Positions 1-7,655 of a DNA stretch of 10,553 bases are shown here, in pieces. The notes under the pieces were generated by a model, which did no database searches, was not told the DNA's origin, and was given only the letters and a program-made list of their open reading frames with translations. Position numbers and translations under genes: made by a program. This DNA comes from Ruminococcus flavefaciens (GTDB taxonomy: Bacteria; Bacillota; Clostridia; Oscillospirales; Ruminococcaceae). How positions within the stretch are numbered: position 1 is the stretch's first letter; every line of letters starts with the position of its first letter. The stretch covers positions 1 to 10,553 of the forward strand of contig SFMO01000042.1 of NCBI GenBank assembly GCA_004554385.1, written 5' to 3'.

Positions 1-3000
1 ACTGCTTCCTTGTATTCCTCAACAGGTGCGATGTACACTGCCTTTTCTGCGGGACTTGGTGTAACAGCGCCCACAACAGAACACATACCGTCCTTGATGT
101 AATGCTCATCTGCCACGACTTTGGTTTTATTTTCAACAAATTCGTATATGCCGTCAGAGAATGATATCTTACCGTATACGTCTTCTGGTGTAACGGTGCC
201 GTTATAATTGACTATTACCTGTGAAGGCTCGGGGTTTATATTGACTATATCCTTGATCTTCACATTAGCCCAATCGGTACCGTCATTACGCTTTACATAA
301 ACAGTATCATCGTTCGTATCTGGTGTTGTGCCGCTATGACTTATTGATACTTCTGTACCCGTTGTAGCATCCATGTAACCTTCTGTTGCATTTGCTTCAT
401 CTACTTTTGCTACATTCAGCAGCGGTATGTCATTACCGCCGACTAAATTGTCTTTCCGTTTGAGCTTTACAGTGTATGAATCATTGCCTTCGACACTGTA
501 ATGGTAAGTACGTCTTGTGGCAGAATAGCTTAATCCCGTAATCGGTGGAAATTGATCTTCTACCAAGCCATTTTTAATTGCATTTGTCAGATTAACATTA
601 TATGTTACTTTCTGACCAGATGCATTTCCGCCACCTGCATCGTCTATTTTGAAATACTGTGAAAAATCTTCTTCAAGGGTAAAGCCATTGATCTTATAGC
701 TGTCTTCGATAGCACTTTTCCAATTTTTTTCATTTTCAGAAACCTGACTTGAAGTTGCTATATTTGAAGTCTCACTGCCGTAACCATAACCGCCTTTGAC
801 ACCAAGCTTTGTGATTCTTACCGAACCGTTGCCTGAGCTCTCATGTTGAAGAGTTCCATTTGTTGTTGAATCGATATAATCCGGAAGTGGGTCAGTATAA
901 AGTCCTTTTACCTCACTTTTTCCGCCTCTTCCTGGAGTACGTGTTTTATCGCCCCAAAGTATATAATTTGTGACAGATGTTTCGCCATAATTTGTATCTG
1001 CTGTATGGTCAGGAGTATCTGCATCATAACCATCAGGATGACTTACAGAACCTATATTCATAAATCCATGAACAGTAGCACCTCCACCACCGCCAGCTAT
1101 TAGTTTAGTATCATCATCAATAATAATCTGCGAATGCCCTCCACCAAACGCTCTGTTTTCCGAATCAGGATATGTTGAAAAGTTTATGCCAGACCACCCT
1201 TTTATACCTACTCTGACAGTTGCAGTTTTAGGTGAAGATATATATATATATCCATTTTTATACGCACCTTTTCCACCAATACCCGAAGATGCTGTTGTCG
1301 GTCTTCCACTATTTCCGCCGTCTGCTCCCCAAGCTTCTATAAAATAATATCCCGGTTCAAGATTTACAGAAATAGCGTTATCCTGATATTTATCATTATC
1401 TTCGCTGTTATTTCGCGTTCCGTGAGTTATAGAGGTTTTAGCATTACTTTTTATGTTATAGGCAACCGGATCATAAACATAGAAGGTCTTATTTGTGTTT
1501 TCCTGACTTTCGATGTCAAGATCAACAGTAAAATCGTAGGTGTCATCTGTTGTATCGTCTGCTGTATTGTTATCATTGTAATCAAGGGATTTCTTTGCCT
1601 TAACGGTAAAACCGTCAATTGGCGTTCCTTCAATTACCTCAACAATAGACTTTGCTCTGAGTCTGGTCGGATTAGTATTGGCTGTACCGACTGAATTATT
1701 ACCGTCGGTTAAGGGGGTTACCTCCAATACAACATCATACCTGTAAACACCCTTTGTGCCTGCATCTGCTTCATACTGAGCTGCGGTAACCTCTGTACTC
1801 TGTTTTTCATATGCAACATAAACAGGGGCTATCGAATCAGTAAAAGCATTTGGAGAGGTATCTGCTGATTTAATTATGTTTGCTGCACTGTAAGGTGTAC
1901 CGTTGTTTTCTGCGGTAACTTTATCCCATGTAAAGGAATTAGCCTCAACCTTGTAATTGAACGGCACATTTACATGTGAAACACTGTATGAATCACTATT
2001 CGTCTCAAGGAAAGTACAGGTCTTATCAGGTTCCGCTTTATTTTCTGTACACGTAAACGCCATACCATCTGTTGTATCAAATATCGGCACGTCATTTCCG
2101 CCTGCGAAACCTTCCTTAGGCTTTAATTTAAGGGTAAGTGTAAGTGTATTCTGAGGCTGTCCCCTTCTCAAGCCATTGCTTATAGGCTCTACAGAACCTG
2201 TAATATTTATCTTGTCATCTTCTATTTTGAAGTCATCGCCTGTTAAAGTCTGATTACTGTTTCCGATCTTATTAACACACTTGGTACCATCGGGAACAAT
2301 GTCAAAGTATTTGGAAATGTCGGCTGAGATCTTTACGTTATTAAGGTAATCGTAATTCGATGATTCCGACATATAGGTGATAACTACTGCTCCGCCGACA
2401 TCAGCGTTGTCGTTGCCGTCCCTTCCGATGAAGTAATCAGTATTTTCAGGCTTAGCAAACGGGGTAAAACCTCCATAAGAACCTATGTAAGATGAACCGC
2501 CGCCGCCTCCGACATTTCGTGCGTCAAGAGGTTCGTTCTGCAAGCCGCCGCTGCCGCCTGCAAAACCTGCGCCGCCGCCGCCGCCTCGGAAGTTTCCGGC
2601 ACCGCCTGCGCCGCGCTCAAGCTCGGCGTGGTATGTTTTCTGCCAGTCATTCGGGAAAGATGAACCTTCAAGGAAACCTATGAAGCTCGATACGACTTCT
2701 CCGGGTCTGTCCGTGCCGCCTTGTCCGACGTAAGCACCCTTTGTACCCGATGAAGAACCGTCCTCACCTGAATAGTATTTTCCTGAATTGAACATTCCGA
2801 TGGATGGCGTAGCTATCAGTTGGCTGTTCTCGTAGCCGCCGTCACCGCCGTTGGCTTTTCCTTCGCCGCCGAAAATCGTACTCAGGAAATTGAGACTGTG
2901 AAGTGCAGCACCTGCGCCTCCGCCTCCGCCTCCGCCGGCGATCATCAATACTTTTTCAGGATTATCTCTGGAATTGTCAGAAATGGTTTCATTTCCATCC

Positions 3001-3603
3001 AGCAGGTAAACGGCTGAATAACCGCCGCCTGCACCGACGGAGAATACTGCTATATCGCCTGCGCCTCCGCCGAGACCGTCGGTACCGCCGCCTGTAACGC
3101 TTCTTGTCTGGCTTGCACCCTTACTGCCTACTTCGTAGTAAAGCTTTTTGCCGGCATTTACATCTTCTTGCGTAACATTAAGCGTTCCGTAAACAAAAAC
3201 CGCCCTGACCGCCTTTTCCTGCAAGGAAACTAACAGGGAAAAGGGAGCTTCCGTCGCCGCCGTCGCCGCCCCACAGTTCTATGAGGTATTTACCGGGCTT
3301 CTTTAGTTCATAATAATTGCTTTTACTTTTCAATCTGCTCTCACTGACATCTAAATACGTATAATCAGCGCTTATTACCGATGTAAAAGTATAAGTTCCG
3401 TCACCGTTATCAAAAAGCGAATCTTCGTGATTAAGGTTCGCTGCCACTCCATCTGTTGAAACGGCGGGGAAATGAACCGAAGAACTTTCCTTGGCAGATG
3501 AGGCTGCCTTTGACATCGTAGGCATTGCAAATGCGATCTGCTCGATACTCAGCATAGCTGAAAGTACAAGTGAAAATATCCTGTTTTTATTCTTGGTTTT
3601 CAA
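1..3603 (-). CDS. Large secreted glycine-rich surface protein, two ALK-type Gly-rich domains; frameshifted, 3' end outside window
   Basis: I chose the TTG at 3601-3603 as start. It has a GAGGTG Shine-Dalgarno six bases upstream and gives a classic Sec signal peptide (Lys-rich start, hydrophobic core FSLVLSAML, likely cleavage after AFA near residue 27). The first frame ends at a stop at 3178-3180 (141 residues). Removing one base from the homopolymer at 3195-3199 joins it to a frame that I read through to the left edge with no stop, giving at least 1200 residues. Glycine-rich domain 1 covers about residues 97-411 (PGKYLIELWGGDGGDG, then GGGGGGGAGA) and domain 2 about 740-932 (PGYYFIEAWGADGG, then AGGGGGAT). 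They resemble the ALK/LTK-type glycine-rich fold (Pfam Gly_rich). Each is followed by a beta-rich module with a GGNDVPIF (501-508) or GGNDIPLL (1055-1062) motif. Likely an exported cell-surface adhesin or matrix protein; function not established. It has its own promoter and is separate from the upstream operon. Confidence 0.85.
3195..3199 (-). other. +1 frameshift site (T5 run on the coding strand)
   Basis: The coding strand reads GGT TTT TGT TTA here and reaches a stop 15 bases beyond the run. With four T's instead of five it reads GGT TTT GTT TAC GGA ACG, continuing as GGQGGFVYGTLNVT. That is the sequence expected at this point of a glycine-rich domain (compare GGKGAYKNGYIYIS in domain 2). 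The new frame then stays open for over 1060 codons. A sequencing error, a real mutation, or slippage-based variation would all look like this. Confidence 0.8.
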
Positions 3604-3617
3604 AAGCTTCACCTCTC
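3604..3617 (-). promoter_or_regulatory. Ribosome binding site deciding the TTG start of the glycine-rich protein
   Basis: On the minus strand GAGAGGTG (3610-3617) lies six bases before the TTG at 3603. In-frame ATGs further upstream (3666 and 3636) lack a comparable site and would put charged residues ahead of a signal peptide that is already complete from the TTG. Confidence 0.75.
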
Positions 3618-3698
3618 TCGATACAGAAACGCGCATATGTAATAGATTTAATTTATATCTATTCACTTCACAATTATTCTGTTGTTATCGTATGATTT

Positions 3699-3727
3699 AT
3701 TATAACTTTCAACTTGCTTTTTGTCAA
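3699..3727 (-). promoter_or_regulatory. Consensus sigma-A promoter for the glycine-rich protein gene
   Basis: The minus strand has TTGACA (3722-3727), a 17-base spacer, and TATAAT (3699-3704): both hexamers match the housekeeping consensus perfectly at the ideal spacing. The DNA just upstream is A/T-rich, as in an UP element. Transcription should start near 3692, leaving a leader of roughly 90 bases before the TTG start. This implies high transcription, separate from the upstream operon, which ends in a terminator. Confidence 0.8.
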
Positions 3728-3973
3728 TAAATAACTTTTATTTTTTGAATCAAGAAGTAATATTTCAGATGATGTCACAAACTTTCCCAACAATGTTTTG
3801 TTATTTGTTACAACTAAATATGAACAATTTATTCCCTGTTTTTTAACAGAATTATTTACGGCTTGTATATTTATTTCAGATCTCGAAACATTTTTCCGTT
3901 CTTCTTATTACTTGTAGTATATTTCTTGCCAAACACTACATTTTTTCCACACCCCGAAGGAGAGAGTGATATA
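3728..3973. other. AT-rich intergenic stretch with no gene seen
   Basis: This lies between the promoter of the glycine-rich gene and the terminator of the upstream operon. It is strongly A/T-rich on both strands, and I see no credible ORF, tRNA or structured RNA. Short imperfect inverted repeats occur (for example around 3790-3800) but are within what such composition gives by chance. It could hold operator sites for the strong promoter downstream; none is recognisable. Confidence 0.5.
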
Positions 3974-4012
3974 TAATAAAAAAGGACGTCCCATTTTTAT
4001 GGAACGTCCTTA
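3974..4012 (-). terminator. Intrinsic terminator at the end of the six-gene operon
   Basis: Bases 3982-3994 pair with 3999-4011 in a 13-bp stem (core AAGGACG/CGTCCTT) around a four-base loop. The only irregular pair is a G-U wobble in the minus-strand RNA but a C-A mismatch on the plus strand. On the minus strand the stem is followed by a run of U's (3978-3983). Strand asymmetry and the U-tract both show it ends leftward transcription, just after the stop codon at 4017. Confidence 0.88.
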
Positions 4013-4016
4013 GTTG

Positions 4017-4244
4017 TTACCCGAGAGATCTCAGCTTCTTCTGAAGCTCTATCATGTGATTACGGCAGGCGGTTATCTCGCCTGTGTACTTATTGAACCA
4101 CTCTACATCCGTTTCATCAGGCTGTTCCTGCAAAAGGATAGCCTGAACCAGCGCAGACTGCGAACGCGAACGCTTTCGCTCGATCTCCTTGATAGTGCTC
4201 ATGCAGAGCTTTATTTCTTTTTTCAGACGTCTTTTTTCGCCCAT
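4017..4244 (-). CDS. Small charged helical protein, 75 aa
   Basis: ATG start with a perfect AGGAGG Shine-Dalgarno seven bases or so upstream (within 4245-4260), so translation is well supported. The protein is lysine/arginine-rich at the N-terminus (MGEKRRLKKEIK) and looks helical throughout, with heptad-like spacing at both ends (IKEIERKRSRS; HMIELQKKLRSLG). There is no signal peptide or membrane segment, so it should be cytoplasmic. It is the last gene of the operon, 18 bases after the preceding membrane protein and right before the terminator. I do not recognise the family. An adaptor or regulatory partner of the larger complex is possible, but this is inference from position only. Confidence 0.8.
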   Translation of the reverse strand: MGEKRRLKKEIKLCMSTIKEIERKRSRSQSALVQAILLQEQPDETDVEWFNKYTGEITACRNHMIELQKKLRSLG

Positions 4245-4262
4245 GATAAAACCTCCTCTGCA

Positions 4263-4715
4263 TTAAAATCCTTTTTTGTCAACTGAATCGACCACTTTCT
4301 GAGTCTCGTCATATCCCTTGTCAAGATCTTCAATGATGTCATCAAGAGCATTTTTCATATCTCCCAGCTTTTCCTTCATCTGTTCGGGATACTTCATAAG
4401 ACATGTAGTGATCTCATTAATAGTTCTTTTTTCTTCCTCGGGAGAGTCTATAAGGAACTTGAACGCATTTGCTGCACTCATATCGTTGACGATACGCATA
4501 TATCTCAGCTCCAGATCGCCTTCTCCGTTAGTATAGGAGTCTATATCCTGCGAGACCTTTATAAGATTTGTCTTGTATTGCTTGCGGTATGTTTCCTGAA
4601 CTCTTTTTGTTTCGTCAATGTAGAGTGCGATGAATACAATCAGAGCTACGAAGGTTATCAGAAAGAGTATGATCGCTCTAATCATTCTCCTTTTCATCAG
4701 TTTCTCTTGATTCAC
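4263..4715 (-). CDS. Single-pass membrane protein with helical C-terminal domain, 150 aa
   Basis: The start is the GTG at 4713-4715. GAGGTG lies seven bases upstream (4723-4728), while the internal ATGs at 4697 and 4685 have no well-spaced site. The gene overlaps the end of the preceding 983-residue gene by 38 bases, suggesting translational coupling. One membrane helix covers about residues 12-33 (IRAIILFLITFVALIVFIAL), preceded by KRRM-type positive charges, so the roughly 115-residue remainder probably lies outside the membrane. That part is acidic and helical, ending in a probable coiled coil (KLGDMKNALDDIIEDLDKGYDETQKV). It has no cysteine pair, catalytic motif or recognised family. Its place between the peptidase fusion and the 75-residue protein suggests an accessory subunit of the same membrane complex. 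Confidence 0.85.
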   Translation of the reverse strand: MNQEKLMKRRMIRAIILFLITFVALIVFIALYIDETKRVQETYRKQYKTNLIKVSQDIDSYTNGEGDLELRYMRIVNDMSAANAFKFLIDSPEEEKRTINEITTCLMKYPEQMKEKLGDMKNALDDIIEDLDKGYDETQKVVDSVDKKGF

Positions 4716-7629
4716 TCGTATTCACCTCATTTTCGGGAGTATATCCCATCTCTTCAAGACGTTTCTTCTCCTTTTCGATAGCCGCGCGCATAGCAGCCTC
4801 ACGCTTTTCCTCGGGAGTCATCTTCTCCTTCTCTGTGATCTCTCTGCCAAGCTTAACTACGGTCTTTGCTTCATATATTGACACGATCAGTATCGGTATC
4901 ACGACCAACAGCAGAAGTATCTTCTTCACATTCATAAAGCTGCTGACCCAGATAAAGAACCTTGCCTTGCCCTTGTATTTTCCGACTATCTTGTCCTTCT
5001 GAACAGTGACAGTATCGGAAACAGGGTTGGCATCGCCCTTTGTAATATAGCTTCCGTCGTCAGCCCTGCCAACTATCCTGTGAGTTACAAGAAGTCCGCG
5101 TATATCGCTCTGTTCCGAGTAGAATGAGATTATATCGTCTTTCATAAGGTTATCGGAATCGGTCTTTTCGACTACGATATAGTCACCCACGTGGATCGAG
5201 GGCTCCATACTTCCTGTAACGACCTTCAGAATACTTTTGCCGAAGACATTCACAGCTTTGCCCCTTGATGAGCATACCATTACATAGATAACGAATATAA
5301 GTGCAATCACCGTGATAACAGCAACAATGATATTCGAGATCCTGTTTACGCTGTCATCCTTTTCGGCTTTATCGATATCCTCACTGCGGATACTTGCTTC
5401 GCTTTCGCGGATACTCTTCTCAAGTTCCTGTTTTTCCTTTCTGCGAGTCTCAACAGCACGTACAAGCTTCTTTGGAACGCTTACGTGATACTCTCTGTAC
5501 AGGCGTCTCATCTCAGTATCGATAGCCTTCTGCTCCTCAGGAGTTCTTACAGGCGGAGTATAGGCAGGCTTAGGTTTATTCCTGTCAGCTATGCGCTTTT
5601 TACGCTTGAACTTCATATCGCCGATAAAACGCATAAGATCGTACTTTGCACTTCGGGCATACTTTTTGTAGTACACCTCCATGTCGTGACGCTCCTGCTT
5701 TTCGCGCTCCTTGAGTTCCCTTTTATTCTTCTTGTCAGCAAGGATCTGTTTGTACCTCGGATTGTCAGTATCCTCAGGCACTATTCCCAGCACAACGGCA
5801 AGGAAATGCCGTATGAGCCTTATGATAACGTATATAGGATTCCACGAATATTCGCGGTAGATCTCTCTGAACGGCTTGCTCTCGATGCGTTTTCTTTCCG
5901 CCTTGAGACGTGCAGCATGTTCCTTTTCTGCCCTTTCCTTTTCCAGGCGCTGTTGTTCAAGCTTTTTACGTGCCGCAACAGCTCTCGGATCTTCGAAGGC
6001 TTCATCCTCGCCGTGTTCTTCAAGCTCAGCTTTAGCTTCCTCGATCTCCTCTTCGGTGACCTCACTGTAAGCCTGCTTTTCAAGCTCGTCTTCACTCTTC
6101 TGATTATTGAGAGTTTCCTCGTCAAGGCCTTCAGCCCCGCCCAGCTCGTTACGGGCCATTTCCTTATTCTGTCTGATACGCTCACGCTCGGCAGCGATAC
6201 GTTCTTCTTCCTCCCGCTTCAGGCGGGCTTCTTCCTCACGGAGACGTATCTCTTCAAGACGGGCAAGCCGCTCTTCTTCCAGTCGCTGACGTTCCCGCTC
6301 CTCGGCTTCCTGCTCAGCGCGTTTTTTCTCCAGCATTTCCTGGACTCTGCGTTCTTCCTCTTCTTTTTCGAGGCGTATACGTTCCAGCTCGGCACGTCTT
6401 GCCTCCTCGATACGCTGCTGCTCGGCAAGTCTTGCTTCTTCCTCCTGCCGCCGCTTTTCTTCCTCGAGCCTTGTCTGTTCGAGCTCAGCTATATATGCCG
6501 ATTCGATCTTAATGATCTCCGACAGCTGCTCAAACATTACGTTGAGATCAACAGGCAGACGCTTATCGAATCTTATCGTACCGTCGGCGGCGATATAACC
6601 TGCCGCAGTTTCGGATGATACACTGTAATCCGCAGCCAGTTCCTTGTCAAACTTCTTCACGAACTTCGGAGCAAGAGGCTTTGAGGTCTGTGATTTCAGC
6701 TCCTTCAGCTTCTCTTCATTGTCGCCGTTCATGTACGAACGGAAGAGCAGAAGATTCAACACCACCAGCTTGTAGAAGTCATCCACATACTCACGCTGAG
6801 GCTGTACCGCAGTATTCTGTACGTTGATCTCATAGCCCACCTTGTCGTAGCTCTCGATATACTGCCAGAGAGTAAGGCAGGCTTTGAGGTCTACGTTTTT
6901 CATAATAGCGTTGGTACGCATTACCGGCGGACGGATATATGTATTTCCAAGGGCTTTGCAAAGCTCTGAGCCCTTGTAGCCTTCAATGGCAGTTTTCAGC
7001 TTCTCGACGCGCTGCCACACAGTATATCCGTTGGCATCGTAGGAGTCGAGGCTGTCCACAGTCTCGATCTTTACATCGATCTTCATTTTGCCGCCAGAGC
7101 CGTCATCAACGACTGTATCGTACCCCAGGGAGAAGACCTCCTCATCACGGGATACCTGGGCAAGCTTTTCATATCTTGTATTTATAAATATGTATAGTCG
7201 GTCAATGAGAGTGTTGACGAATTTATTCTCATATGTCAGAAGGCTCTCTTCCTTGTGGACATTGAGTATCTTCGAAGGAGTTATCTTCCCTGTTTTGCGG
7301 TCAACGCTCTGTATAAGGTCGGTATGCTGCGCAAGGTGCTTTACCGATTCAATGGTAGTCTTTCTCGACAGCGCTATGGGCACTATCTCTTCCACATCTT
7401 CAATGGTCCTGCGAGGATTTCGCAGGAAATTATCAACATGGATGATACCCTTTTCAATTGCCTCGACCCACGACACATCTATTGCCTTCTCCATGATCTT
7501 CTTGTTGAAGGCAAAGGTATTGCGGCTGGAATTCAGCAGAGAATCAAGTGCCTGATATAATTCATCGCTGTCGAAAGCTTCAGTAAGTGCGGAGAACTCA
7601 CTGTACCACTTGCTGTATAAGTCGTTCAC
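4678..7629 (-). CDS. McrC/DUF2357-like domain fused through a long charged helix to a SipW-type signal peptidase, 983 aa
   Basis: GTG start at 7627-7629 with AGGTGA six bases upstream, 26 bases after the ATPase gene. Residues about 1-370 resemble the DUF2357/McrC-like partners of McrB ATPases: FLRNPRRTIEDVEEIVPIA (68-86), TYENKFVNTLIDRL (132-145) and a YVDDFYKLVVLNLLL helix (281-295). I see no PD-(D/E)XK nuclease motif. Residues about 372-490 are a nearly pure E/R/K helix, and another charged helix spans 550-583; a short hydrophobic patch lies at 599-617. The C-terminal part is a complete ER-type signal peptidase: membrane helix 766-786, catalytic Ser807 in TGSMEPSIHVGDYI, His850 in VTHRIVG, KGDAN box at 864-868, second membrane helix about 903-919. 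It ends in a charged cytoplasmic tail. Inference: a peptidase tethered to an AAA+-coupled scaffold. The peptidase call is firm, the DUF2357-like call is moderate. Confidence 0.9.
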   Translation of the reverse strand: MNDLYSKWYSEFSALTEAFDSDELYQALDSLLNSSRNTFAFNKKIMEKAIDVSWVEAIEKGIIHVDNFLRNPRRTIEDVEEIVPIALSRKTTIESVKHLAQHTDLIQSVDRKTGKITPSKILNVHKEESLLTYENKFVNTLIDRLYIFINTRYEKLAQVSRDEEVFSLGYDTVVDDGSGGKMKIDVKIETVDSLDSYDANGYTVWQRVEKLKTAIEGYKGSELCKALGNTYIRPPVMRTNAIMKNVDLKACLTLWQYIESYDKVGYEINVQNTAVQPQREYVDDFYKLVVLNLLLFRSYMNGDNEEKLKELKSQTSKPLAPKFVKKFDKELAADYSVSSETAAGYIAADGTIRFDKRLPVDLNVMFEQLSEIIKIESAYIAELEQTRLEEEKRRQEEEARLAEQQRIEEARRAELERIRLEKEEEERRVQEMLEKKRAEQEAEERERQRLEEERLARLEEIRLREEEARLKREEEERIAAERERIRQNKEMARNELGGAEGLDEETLNNQKSEDELEKQAYSEVTEEEIEEAKAELEEHGEDEAFEDPRAVAARKKLEQQRLEKERAEKEHAARLKAERKRIESKPFREIYREYSWNPIYVIIRLIRHFLAVVLGIVPEDTDNPRYKQILADKKNKRELKEREKQERHDMEVYYKKYARSAKYDLMRFIGDMKFKRKKRIADRNKPKPAYTPPVRTPEEQKAIDTEMRRLYREYHVSVPKKLVRAVETRRKEKQELEKSIRESEASIRSEDIDKAEKDDSVNRISNIIVAVITVIALIFVIYVMVCSSRGKAVNVFGKSILKVVTGSMEPSIHVGDYIVVEKTDSDNLMKDDIISFYSEQSDIRGLLVTHRIVGRADDGSYITKGDANPVSDTVTVQKDKIVGKYKGKARFFIWVSSFMNVKKILLLLVVIPILIVSIYEAKTVVKLGREITEKEKMTPEEKREAAMRAAIEKEKKRLEEMGYTPENEVNTSESRETDEKEND
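4716..4728 (-). promoter_or_regulatory. Ribosome binding site deciding a GTG start inside the preceding gene
   Basis: GAGGTG on the minus strand (4723-4728), seven bases before the GTG at 4715. It lies within the last codons of the upstream 983-residue gene, so ribosomes finishing that gene can re-initiate here. Confidence 0.65.
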
Positions 7630-7641
7630 TTGTTCTCACCT
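7630..7641 (-). promoter_or_regulatory. Ribosome binding site deciding the GTG start of the 983-aa fusion
   Basis: AGGTGA on the minus strand (7636-7641), six bases before the GTG at 7629. It sits in the short gap after the ATPase stop codon, consistent with coupled translation of the two partner genes. Confidence 0.65.
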
Positions 7642-7655
7642 GCTCTTTTACCGAA

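Noticed and set aside
2483..3097. Short ORFs on both strands over the GCC/CCG-rich stretch
   Set aside because: These are other-frame readings of the poly-glycine coding of the glycine-rich domain, whose own frame is open and meaningful throughout.
3604..3666. An upstream ATG start (3666 or 3636) for the glycine-rich protein
   Set aside because: There is no suitable ribosome binding site, and the added residues would precede an already complete signal peptide. The TTG at 3603 has a well-spaced GAGGTG.
3780..3960. Possible small RNA or second promoter in the AT-rich gap
   Set aside because: Only weak inverted repeats and chance A/T-rich hexamers are present; nothing stands out above composition.
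5485..6618. A 377-codon ORF on the plus strand, with smaller ones around it
   Set aside because: It lies antisense to the E/R/K helix of the 983-residue fusion. GAG/GAA/CGT-rich helices commonly leave the opposite strand open, and the translation is a Phe/Leu/Ser-rich sequence without domain signs or a ribosome binding site.
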